A DNA stretch of 64,000 nucleotides. Origin: Anseranas semipalmata (Eukaryota; Chordata; Aves; Anseriformes; Anseranatidae). The notes below the pieces were generated by a model. That model made no database searches, was not told the origin of the DNA, and saw only the letters and a program-made list of their open reading frames with translations. Shown here one piece after another: positions 22,618 through 33,213 of this stretch. The position numbers and the translations under genes are program-made. Positions within the stretch are counted from its first letter, which is position 1. Every line of letters starts with the position of its first letter. Location of the stretch: contig VXAA01001260.1 in the NCBI GenBank assembly GCA_013399115.1, forward strand, positions 1 through 64,000, in the 5' to 3' direction.

Positions 22618-24797
22618 CAAATTCTTGACAAACTGCGTTCCAGCTTAGAAACCACATAATGCCGTTGTCAGAGCTGTCCTGAATCCCTTTGGCTTACAAC
22701 AGCCACATACACTTACAAGCAGTATATCCAGGAGCTTCCTTCCCACCTTTGCCTACCATTGGGATGTCATTTTGACAGCAGTGTGTTAGTCAGGCTGAGG
22801 CTATCAAAAGTGCATCACCAAAGTTCGTGATGGTGGTTTCCTTCTCTACTCTTTGAAGCTGAACTACAGATATATAGCTGGCTAGATGTACACACATAGT
22901 ACAAGCCAAAAAATCAAAAAATGTATTTTCTACAGTCTGAAATAATTATAAAGTTATCTAGGGAATGAGAAGATAAACTCTAGCCAATAATAACTAATTG
23001 ACCATAATTCATTAACCATGCATAGAATAGTGTGTGCACAATCCCTGTAATTCCCTTTCTCTGTCTCCTAGACACAGAAATCCAGACAGACATAAAATCA
23101 CTGAAATGGTTGGGAATGTGTTCATTTGCACCATTCCAGGCTGCCTAAGCCTGAAAGGGCAATCTTGTACTTACCCATAAGGATCAGAATGAGAAGATAA
23201 GCAAAAGGAAATGCTTGGGGATGATTTCAGAGTGACAACATTTTGGGAAAGATCATGTCTGGATAGGTAGAATATCTTCAAGAAGGAATCCACAGATGCC
23301 AGTTTTGCTGCTGACCTGCTGGGTAGCTTTCAGGAGGTCCTTTCAGTTCTCTGTGATATATTTGCACCATCTATACATGGAGATTAAAATGTCTCTCCAG
23401 AGTGCTTTAAGACTGATTAGAGCTGTCAAGATGATTTTCACAGTATTTTTACACAAAAGATATGTTGCAGGCAAAGGAAGATACCTCAAACCTCCAGTCA
23501 TGCCATGCTAATCAAGATTCCTATTCCACATACAGCTTGTTCTATGAATTCATAAAATTTAAATCTACCAGACAGCTGAATGCATTAACCCTGTGAAAAT
23601 ATGTACTTTTTTCCCCCTTGTGTAGTCATTGCTCAAGATTTCTTTAGCAACATACGGGTATAAAAACATATACAGCGTCCTCACAGTTTGTCTCGACAAA
23701 ACGTATCAGACACGGCTTAGATCAGTGTTCATAGCAACATCTTCATTTCAAATTATGACCAGAACATGCTACTGATATATCATCAAAACACTGATACACA
23801 CCACTTATCATATAAATAAGTTCTAAGAGCATATGGTACGTACCATCAGATGTTAACACTTATTAGGCAGATACTTGATGGCTATCAAAAACCAACTTGT
23901 AAGCAGCAATATTTCCCACTCCAAAAATACCTTGATGCTCTTTAAAAGTTTTCCTTTAACAGAAAGAAACTTTATTTAAGTCACACAAAAAATATTTGTT
24001 AATACTACAGTGATGGTCCAAAAGCAATAATGTGCTTAAACATGGTACTCAGTTCTAGCCACAGATTTATGTTAAGGACTAAGAGAAACTCTCATCCATT
24101 AATGTCAGCAATGCACTCACAGGCGAGAACACCTGATGGGAGAGCAGCTGCAGACTTTTCCTGTTTATGCACAGCTGCATCCAGTCTCACTGGATAACAG
24201 CTCTGATTTATAAAGGGTAGCGCTTCCCTATTAATTTAGTGCTAGGTTGTATTATTCTAGCCAATTTGCTTTTGCAGTTCTACCAGTGTTCTAGTGCAGA
24301 AGTGACACATTGTACTTAAAATATACCGATAGTAACTGGGTAAATTGACAAGTTTTTCTTTAGACTAATGAAAGCAAGAAGCATAACTTATTTAGGATGT
24401 AACTGGATAAATGAATACAGGGGATTATCACAGAGAGGTCATTCAAATAAGAGAAGACTAAACTCAATGACCTAGCAACACCTATTCTGTTCAAAGTTAC
24501 TGTGAAACACAAATCAAGGCCAAACAAATGTACCAAATAGGTAAAATGAGCATACCTCTTAAAATAGCTGTCAAAATTCTCAAAATGTGTATGAAAACCA
24601 ACATTTGTATATCCTTGTTCCATTATTAATTCCAAACAAAATGAATATTTATGACATTTAAGTCTTGCCAATCACAGTTCATGCATGAAATCCTGGCCTA
24701 TTTGTCTGTGACTTCAGTGGGGGTAGGGTTTCATGCCATATTGTTGACATGCTGTAAGTCGATCCAAGGTATACCACAGAGCTTTTATGGAAAAAAA

Positions 24798-24888
24798 GAT
24801 GATGATGAAGAAGAAGAAGAAGAAGAAGAAGAAGAAGAAGAAGAAGAAGAAGAAGAAGAAGAAGAAGAAGAAGAAGAAGAAGAAGAGA
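24798..24888. repeat. (GAT)3 then long (GAA)n microsatellite
   Basis: Three GAT units are followed by about 26 uninterrupted GAA units (24807 to about 24886). Frames crossing it give poly-Glu on one strand and poly-Leu on the other; neither is a protein. Long GAA/TTC tracts are known to form triplex DNA and to be length-unstable. Confidence 0.95.
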
Positions 24889-25559
24889 AGAAAATTTCTC
24901 CATTAAAACTGTGTTTCTATTTTCTAAATTTTCCCAAGTTAAGTAAAATATTTACTTTGGTATTTGCTGAAGTTCACATAAAACTGGTTAATAGAAAGAG
25001 TGGTTATTTTAAAAATCCGTCTCTAATTGGAAGATATCACTTCATATTATTTGGCTGACATTTCAGCAGCAAATAGTGAGGTTTCTGTAATGGAGAAACC
25101 ATGACAAATTTGTGTTTTGTAGACTTGTCAATAAAAATTATTTTACTAATTGTATCATGATCAGACAATAATACTACCTTTGGGCATAATTTTCCTAAGT
25201 GCCCAGTTTCTTGGTCTCTAATGTAGGACATCTGGATCTTCTTTGCCATACAAAACTTGACAGCTGTTAAAACCAGAGCAAAAAAGCTCAAATTGAAGGC
25301 CATTTTTTTCAGGTATACAAGGCCATATGTAGGAAAAGGAGCAATGAAGTACTTAACAAAGATGCAGAGAGACATAATAGATCTAAACATCCTAATGTAG
25401 CAACATGCAGAGACACCAGCTTGATGGTCAGAAGTTGTAAAACTGTGTTAGGTGGCAGTGAACAACAACTAATCTGGCTGAGCAGGCTGAGCACAGTGCC
25501 CCACAAACACAGCCTTGCTGCTTCATCCTAGAGCTCCTGAATCACTGCTAGTTTACAGA

Positions 25560-25990
25560 CAGCAGAACCACAGACCATTTGAGGTGGGATGGCACTTCGG
25601 GAGACCTTGTCCAACCCCCCTGCTCACATCAGGGTCAGCTACAGCAGGTTGCCCAGGACTATGTCCAAATAGGTTTTGAGTATTTCCAAGGATGGAGACT
25701 CCATAACCTCTCTGGACAACCTGTGCCAATGCTCAGTCACCCTCACAGTTAAAACAAACAAAACAAATAAATAAATGATAAGGCTTTTCTAAGCCTAAGT
25801 GGAATTTCCTGCATTTCAGTGCCAGATGCCTCTTTTCCTGTCAGTGGAAATCCCAGAGAAGAGCTTGGCTCCATCTTTTTTACAGCCCTCCACCATCACA
25901 GTTATAACATCCCCTTGAGCCTTCTCATCTCCAGGCTGAACAGTCCCAGGTCTCTCAGCCTCTCCTCATATGACAGATCTCTGCTCTGCA
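25560..25990 (-). mobile_element. CR1 3' fragment, interrupted
   Basis: Minus-strand CR1. The 3' UTR and the C-terminus of ORF2 are readable in reverse: CACAGACCATTTGAGGTGGG at the 3' side (near 25570), CCATAACCTCTCTGGACAAC (near 25702), CAGTCACCCTCACAGTTA, then an inserted or expanded (AAAC/AAAT)n stretch at about 25751-25778, then TTCCTGCATTTCAGTGCC and CATCTCCAGGCTGAACAG to about 25975. There is no tail repeat. Several indels make this an older copy than those at 32.7 or 56.9 kb. Confidence 0.88.
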
Positions 25991-28900
25991 CTGCACTGCA
26001 TTGTACTTCATAGCATAGCTGTGCCCTGAAGGAGATTTTTTAAATTGCGTCTTACAAGAACCTTAATTTTGCGTCCACATATGTCTTGATTGCTAAGATC
26101 CATGTACAAGAATATTATAAATCCATTTTCTTAAAATATCAGGAGAACATTATGAGAACAGGAAGTACAAGTTCAGGGCTCTTGTATCTAACAGACCAAC
26201 ATCAGGGGTCACGCTGGAAGTTAGTGATTTCCTGAGAAATGTACGCCTGAAGCTGAAGATAAGGTTTCATCCTGTGCACATCTGTAGAGTCCTTAGTCCC
26301 ATATGCACACAAGACTTTTTTTCTTCTTAACTGGTGTCCTGAAAACTCCTTTTCTCTCCACCTTCTTCTTTCATTCTCTGGATTATGGGATCTTTCTTCA
26401 AGCCATGTCTGGCTGTGTCTTCTGGATAGAGTTCAGAGACTGGGAAAAGAACCAGCTATGCTGGTTGGTTAAATCTTTATTGTTCTCTCTCCTGGTTTCA
26501 AGTCCATGTTACAGAGGCCTTGAAATGCATTATAAGCATATGTACTGTATGCGAATGAATGAAGCTGAATGGGCAGTTATCCAACAATGACTTTGCCTAA
26601 ATGTAATTCTGACCCTAACCACTTCACTGCAATGCTGTAATAGAACGGCATCCTGTTGGCGATGTGCCATGACTTAAAAAAAAATAAGTCTGGTTTCAAC
26701 CCTTGGGGAATTTACAGTTCCTACCAACCTTTGGTCACTAGATGTCAGGGCTTTTTCTGGCAGTACTCATCCTAATCAAAATATTGTGCTTCTATAGTTC
26801 AGCATATCACCGGTATTTTTTATCCAGTCAGGGCCCCAAATGAATGGACAGAGGATGCTGGTGAATGTTATCAATGAAAAGTCAAAGTCATGATTTTTTT
26901 TATTTGAGTATGTGAAAAATGTAGGGATCTTCACACTAAAATTTCACTTTCAAACACAGTGCTTAATACCATGAACTGACTAAAGAAAGACATTGAAAAT
27001 ATTAAACTCTTTGCTGCAGCATGCCTCAGTAGCAGTGGTGGCTCTGGTACTTGTCCTAAGAGTGCACTGTGCACCCTGAGACAGGTATCCTTGACTCCAT
27101 TGTTTGCCTATGTTATGAGGCCTTCTCTCTGTGGTAATGAATTCCCACTAAATTTAGATAGTCGACCTCTGGATCATGGTTTGCTTGTGGGCAGTGTACT
27201 CTGACACAACGAAGCCAATAAAGCTATTAAAAACCAGAGTGAGGACCGTTCTCTGGCAGTAAGACTGATATTCCAACCTGTCTCCTGTCCCTAAATCAGA
27301 GTTCTATTCCCCTCCTAAAGCAGGGAGTCCCCATCCAAAGCTCTCACTGGGAACAGAGCCTGGCAGGGGCTGCTCCTCCGGCTGTGCCCTGCGGTGTCTG
27401 AGAGAGGGCCAGCAGCATGGACTGGGCAGCACATGGGCTGTTAAGCAATGGGGCCAGCCAGGTGTCAGGACATGAGCCTGTGCTTTGGGCTCATCTCATT
27501 CACTAATAAGAGAGACTGTGACATGCCTGTGTAGCAGCCTGACCTTAGCAGCCTGGTGGTGGATGCAAGGGATGTGTCATGCTGACCTTGCAAATCTCAG
27601 GCTACCCTTCAGAAGCACGTTACTTCTGCACAGAGGGTGGCTAATGCACAGCCCATCCAGTGAATGCAGAAGGGACTGAAAACTCCTAAGCTGTGAATCA
27701 TGGAAATGTGGGACACCCTGGACTCCGCACTAACAGCCCAGGTTTATGCCTCCATTCTGGTTTGGGTGTGCACACAGCCTGTTCCCTGGCACTGCAGACA
27801 CAGTAACATCCCTGAGGAAAGCTGCACTGTTCCTTCAAAAGTGTGTAATCCTGCTCTTATGGGCAGAGAACAGTGTGCCTGTGTCAGTAGCCTCTAATCC
27901 TACTTTAGGAAGTTGATCTTTTTTTTCCCTTGATTGTTGTTATATTTTTAATACCATTTGGCCTTGATTTTATCCTTAAATCGCAGACACGACCTATGTA
28001 TATGTATTTACCATTAATATATTTTAATTGCTCAAATCATTATTACATGTTATAGCACTTTGGTTTCCACACACATTCAGGCTTATGATCCCCTTTGCAA
28101 AACCTATCACTAAGGTCCAGACATTCAAGCAGGATTTGTACATTTGTTGAGAAGGGATTGGAGCACAATCCCAAATGAATTTCATACAGACAATGAAGCA
28201 AGTGATGCGTCTCCCACATTGATAAGGATTGAAATAAAGGCAGTGACTGAATTGCAGAAACTTCCAAAAGCTGTTGCCATTCTCATAAGCCATTCGTGTG
28301 TATATTTACACACAAACACTGCTAGCTAGCTATATGGACACAACGTATACACATTCTCAAAATCAGTATATTTTAAGTGCTGTTGCATTAAAACATTTGA
28401 AAATGGATTCTTTTTTCACATAATAAGACATTAATAAGAATAGCCAAAGAAGCGGTGAATAATAGTATAGAAAGAAGTACTGTGGATTTAAAATACACAG
28501 ACCAGAAACTTTATAATAGGCAGATATGTTTTTAAAAGTCTCTGAAATTTGGGACTGGAAAGGCAGCCATAGGGCCTTATGGGACTGTCATCACTATGCA
28601 CAGGCTTCCCTTCCCTCTCTAGCACATGTGTTCCTAATTGCTGTGTTGGCAAGACCGGGAAGCTGGATTCTTCATGAACTGGCTGCAGCATTGGCAGACA
28701 TTTACTCATCCACTGCTAACAGTTTTTAATGGAAAATCTGTATCCATTCATGCTAGAAAAATGCTTATGTTAAAACAGAGGAAAAGTAAGGAAAGAAAAC
28801 CAGATATCAGTAGCTTTTCCAGCTGCCAGTAGTAGATATTCTACTACTTCATTAGCATATATTGTACGAAATTTTTGAGCAAAGCAATGAATGTGATCAG

Positions 28901-29615
28901 GTATTAAAAAATATTTTGCAGAAACTGTACATAATTTGGGCCATATTTCTGATTCTGTATATGCTCCAACTTGAGGATTATACAGCACATGATTATAAAT
29001 TCAAAAGTTTATACTTGTCTAAAACCTGTGAGCAGGATACACTGGAAATAACTTTATTGTTGCAGAATAGCAGCTGCCACACAGGATGACTAAGACACAT
29101 ATCCTTAGAGATATATAAGCACTCTGCTCATGGTCATTACGCATAACTTACAGCTGCTTGACTAGTGGAATATTCGTTCTCAGTTAGAGGCCCCACTTGC
29201 CTTTGCAACTGCATTTCACAGCTCCAGACACCCTCCCAGAATTATACACTGGCTCCACCACACCAGCTTAGACAGATATTTATACAACATCAAGAAGAAG
29301 GGAATTGCAAAGAGAAGTTGGTAATCTTCCAGGTCTGTTACTCACTGTGATATGGGAGATCATATTCAAATCTCTGATAGATTAACCTGAAGCAAAAACT
29401 TCTATCTTTTCTTTTCCACCCTAACCATAGAATTCATCTCAGCTGTGAATCTTTCTTTCTCTCTGAACTGTCCCACCTTATTCCAATAACTAATGGCAAT
29501 AGAGGTAGAAGTTGAGTCTGCAGCCCAGCATAACAGTGAGTAAGACTGGTGCAGAAAACTGTGTAGGTGAGGGGAAACACAGGTAGCGTGTGTTAAAAAG
29601 GGCAGATTGGTCTGA
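25991..29615. other. No gene seen
   Basis: About 3.6 kb. The part from 27300 to 27900 is somewhat GC-richer than the rest and has two 64-65 codon frames, neither with a known motif. No LINE piece recognised. Confidence 0.45.
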
Positions 29616-29619
29616 AAAG

Positions 29620-30445
29620 TATTTATGACTGGACTTCCTCAAGGATCAGTCTCCAGGCCAAAATTATTTAACATTTTCAGTATTGAACTTGGCACAAGTA
29701 TCAAAAGTGGTCTAATGAAATTTGTTGATGACACAAGGCATCATCAAATACAGGTGAATATATATATTACTGGAAAAAGCGAATGACTTGAAAACTGAAG
29801 TAATAGAAATGGAATTAAATTTGACAGTTGAAAATTAGGGCATAGACTTATAGACCTGAAACAGAAGGCATTTTTCATGTTTCCAGAGGTTCATCCATAG
29901 ACAAGGATAAAGCCAAGATCAGGACCCACGAACAAGTTGCACACTGGCTCAGAATCATCAGTGGTTTTCTATGTTGGGAAAAGCCAAGGTATCCTAAAGC
30001 CCATCAAGCAAATTACTACCAGAAAAAAAATGTAGAGAATCATTAATGTACTTTATGTATTAACATACAGTGAAAAAAATCTTGTTGAAAGATGTGTGAA
30101 GGAGGACTATTGGAATTTGCAGCAGACAGAAACTTTATTTATGAAGGGAGAGTAAAAGAGATTTGTTATCTAATCTAGCAAAAGCAAAGCTTGACTTGGG
30201 TATAATCACTAGCTCTAGATACATCTGTTGCCCCAATTCCAATGAAGAAAGAAGCTATTTAAGTCAAAGGACAACAGTGACAAATGAGTATAAAATGGTA
30301 AATTAATATTTTTAGATTAATGTATAAAAAAGGCTGTCTGGCAATCAAACCAGTGAGGTTCTGGAAGTGTTCCCAGTCATGTGGACTATTGCATAAAACA
30401 ACTTTAAAATGTAGTTTGATTGTTCTATAAAAAAGATCAGAAGAC
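29620..30445 (+). mobile_element. Ancient CR1/L3-like LINE relic, RT core and downstream
   Basis: The RT core is still readable: TGLPQGSVSRPKLFN (about 29630-29675, cf. [15 protein letters not shown]), IELGTSIKSG, then KFVDDTRHH (near 29720, active site FADD changed to FVDD with both aspartates kept). Downstream the pieces are scattered among frames: a block near 29905-29985, a GLWGLTKAKLDLGI-like area near 30176, AGACAACAGTGACAAATGAG at 30269-30289, and a C-terminal-like stretch around 30350. The wording fits the old CR1/L3 group, as for the relic at 15.2-16.5 kb. No 3' tail is visible. Confidence 0.65.
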
Positions 30446-32503
30446 AGAGTTGCCAGCTATGTCAAGGTGCTCAATTAGATGACCCAAAGCCTGCAGCACT
30501 GGGAGCAGAGTGTGAACTTGAAACTTGGTTGCCCACATCTTCTCAGCAACCTTTGCTACCAGTATTCAGTCACAGTGTATTTATTCCCACCACTACTAAA
30601 TGTATAAATGTCAAGCTGTTATCTTATCCATTGATGGTCTAGTTGGTGTTTCCATATCTTGTTCTGACATGTACTCTGGCATCTTTGTAAGATTAGACCA
30701 TGCAGTCAAACTGGAAAAAATGTGCATACGTAGTGGGCTGAGACATTCAACTACTTTAGGAAATCTCATCTAAATCTAATGGTCATCCTTCCATGGGGAT
30801 TAATTAGGGACCTAGAACTTCAGATGTCTTTGTAAGGACACTGTTACATCTTTGATGAGAAATGTTGCCCTACGTCTGAAAATTCTTTCAACAGCATTGC
30901 CATAAACAGATTTGCTTTCCATTTTAATGAACTGCTGTTTTCCAGCAAAATACACTTCAGTGAAAATCTTCCAAACAGCTTTTACTTCAACATCCTAATC
31001 ACTAGGGTGCGGCCTGGTTTAGAGAACAGGCAAGTCCGTCTCTTGTATTTTAAATGAAATATTTCTAAGGATGTAATTTTTATCCTATGATAAAATAAAA
31101 CCAAATGTTCAAACTTTTCTATTTTTCTTACACCAGCATTCTTATTTTCCATCCAGGAACATTCCAGATACTATTTGATTCACTAGGCCATGCTTTTCAT
31201 AAGTAGACAAAAAGAAGTAAATTAAAAAATTCATGGCAAATTCATCAGTATTACTATAACATCTTTCTGACCTATGTTCAGCACTTATTTTTTAGCAAAA
31301 ATGATTTGGTCACTTAGGGTAAATGGAATGCAGTATTCGGTACTGAAAATTCTTTTAAAACTCTTTTACTTTAAAAGTAATATTAGTTTAAAACTCTTCC
31401 TTTTAGTCACAATTCATTTTAAAAGGATCAAATCTAAATATAAAAAGTTGGAAGCAAAATAAAAGTCTTCAAAGCTCCTAGAAAGATATACTTTCTGACT
31501 TCTCTGTCTCTCTTTATTTGTACTCCTGGCTTTTATCTCCTTATAAATTTATTGCCAGTCATCAGCTTTTTTGCCAAAAGATGAGGTGAAAGCATACTTA
31601 GTAATGAAGCAATTCTACCAATGCTTAAGCAGAAAACTGTAGAAACATTGAGTGCTGTCTTCATGTAATTGTTAAATATCAATGTCTGTTGAGTTGCCAG
31701 CCGGTGAAACCACACTGGGACAAAGGGAAAGGAGAAATTCTTATTCTACTCTATGCATTAACAGTTTTTACAGTGAGTCCTGGGATACTGGATGCTCATT
31801 TGAGGACCAGTCCCTATATCAACAGGTTAATTAGAAATCATGTAGCCACAATACTGCCCTCTTGCTGCGTGCAGCAGCACCAATGTGCTTTAATCACAGT
31901 GACAAATTTTTGCATGAATTCTTTATATGGAATCTGTAAGGTTATCTGACCATCCAATAACACTTTTCTGCCATCTGGAAACATTTAGTATGATTAAATT
32001 GTGTTTAAATACAGTCTTCATTCTTAAGACCCTGAATTTGTAATAGCATGCTTTATTTTTTCCCATGCATTTTATCTTCTAGTATTAGATGTACACTTTC
32101 ACCCTCAACTCTGTTTCATTTCTATGTTCTTCCAGACTACACACTTAGAACATTGTAGGAACTTTGCAAGAACAATTAAAGGCTTTTTTTTTCTAGAGCA
32201 TCTGAGATTATTTGAGCAACCTATCATTAATTTTATCATGGTCAATACTGAGGTTATGTTTCGTGAGACAAAACTTTTCTGAAGTCTGCCTTCAAAGAAA
32301 TTCCTGTATATTCAGAACAGAATATGACTGACTGGCTGTTATACAGTACAACAGTGCTAAGTAAGAAGTGGCATTGTCTCTAGAAGCTCAGGAAGGGATG
32401 CTGTGTCAGTGAAATGCTCGGTACAACTACTTTCAGCCCAAGAGATGTCTGCCTTCTTGTCTGCCTGCTGCAGTCATCCATTTCAGTAGGCCTTTCCTCT
32501 ATT
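30446..32503. other. No gene seen
   Basis: About 2 kb of AT-rich DNA with short chance frames only. Confidence 0.45.
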
Positions 32504-32537
32504 GACCCTTTCCATGACCCTTTCCATGACCCTTTCC
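32504..32537. repeat. 12-bp minisatellite, about 3 units
   Basis: GACCCTTTCCAT at 32504-32515, again at 32516-32527, and a third partial unit to 32537. It is flanked on both sides by CCTTTCCTCTATT, which suggests that slippage between those flanks produced it. Confidence 0.85.
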
Positions 32538-32639
32538 TCTATTTTGGACAGTTAATTCTTCAAGGGAAGCAGCAGAAAAGTAATGGTTGCACTTCAAGTC
32601 CATGGCTGAGCTTGAAAAGTTTGGAAGATTGTCAGTGTT

Positions 32640-33113
32640 GTGTTTGATTGTTCCCCTGTACTCAGCTCTGGTGAGGCCGCACCTCAAGTACTGTGTTCAG
32701 TTTTGGGCCCCTCACTACAGGAAGGACATGGAGGTGCTGGACGTGTCCAGAGAAGGGCAACGAAGCTGATGAGGGGTCTGGAGAACAAGTCTTATGAGGA
32801 GCGGCTGAGGGAGCTGGAGTTGTTTAGCCTGGAGAAGAGGAGGCTCAGGGGCGACCTTATCGCTCTCCACAGTTACCTTAAAGGAGGCTGTAGCTAGGTG
32901 GGGATTGATCTCTTCTCCCACGTGTCCAGTGATAGGACGAGGGGCAATGGGCTAAAATTGCACCAGGGGAGATTTAGGTTGGATATTAGGAAAAACTTCT
33001 TTACTGAAAGGGTTGTGAGGCATTGGAACAGGCTGCCCAGGGAAATGGTTGAGTCACCATCCCTGGAGGTCTTCAAAAGACATTTAGATGAAGAGCTTAG
33101 TGACATGGTTTAG
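32640..33113 (+). pseudogene. CR1 ORF2 C-terminus with one in-frame stop
   Basis: Two adjacent frames (32640-32897 and 32898-33113) are in the same phase and are divided only by TAG at 32895-32897. The related copy at 56.8 kb has CGAG where this one has CTAG, which explains the stop as a single substitution. The blocks are [51 protein letters not shown] and [15 protein letters not shown], then a TAG at 33111-33113. The first codons before about 32743 are out of frame with the true ORF2. Confidence 0.9.
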
Positions 33114-33213
33114 TGGAGGACTTGTAGTGTTAGGTCATAGGTTGGACTAGGTGATCTTGGAGGTCTCTTCCAACCCAAATGATTCTGTGATTCTGTGATT
33201 CTGTGATTCTGTG
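32649..33213 (+). mobile_element. CR1 LINE, young, 5'-truncated with 3' tail
   Basis: Starts abruptly inside the C-terminal half of ORF2 ([20 protein letters not shown]) and runs to a clean 3' end. The tail at about 33178-33213 has four ATTCTGTG-type units, the best tail in the window. Damage is light: a one-base deletion near 32740 (frame change in the LERVQRR motif) and a single in-frame TAG at 32895-32897. It belongs to the same broad group as the copies at 56.8 and 63.5 kb, sharing the GGTTGAGTCACCATCCCTGG segment. Confidence 0.97.

Larger units (their letters stand above)
21586..25555. other. No gene seen; microsatellites only
   Basis: AT-rich DNA holding a poly(T) tract at about 22023-22040, a (CT)n run at 22584-22617 and the long (GAA)n run at 24807-24886. 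No LINE fragment or exon recognised. Confidence 0.45.

Noticed and set aside
24651..25058. 135-codon plus-strand frame with a long poly-Glu tract, and its minus-strand poly-Leu partner
   Set aside because: Both are simply translations of the (GAA)n microsatellite plus chance flanks.
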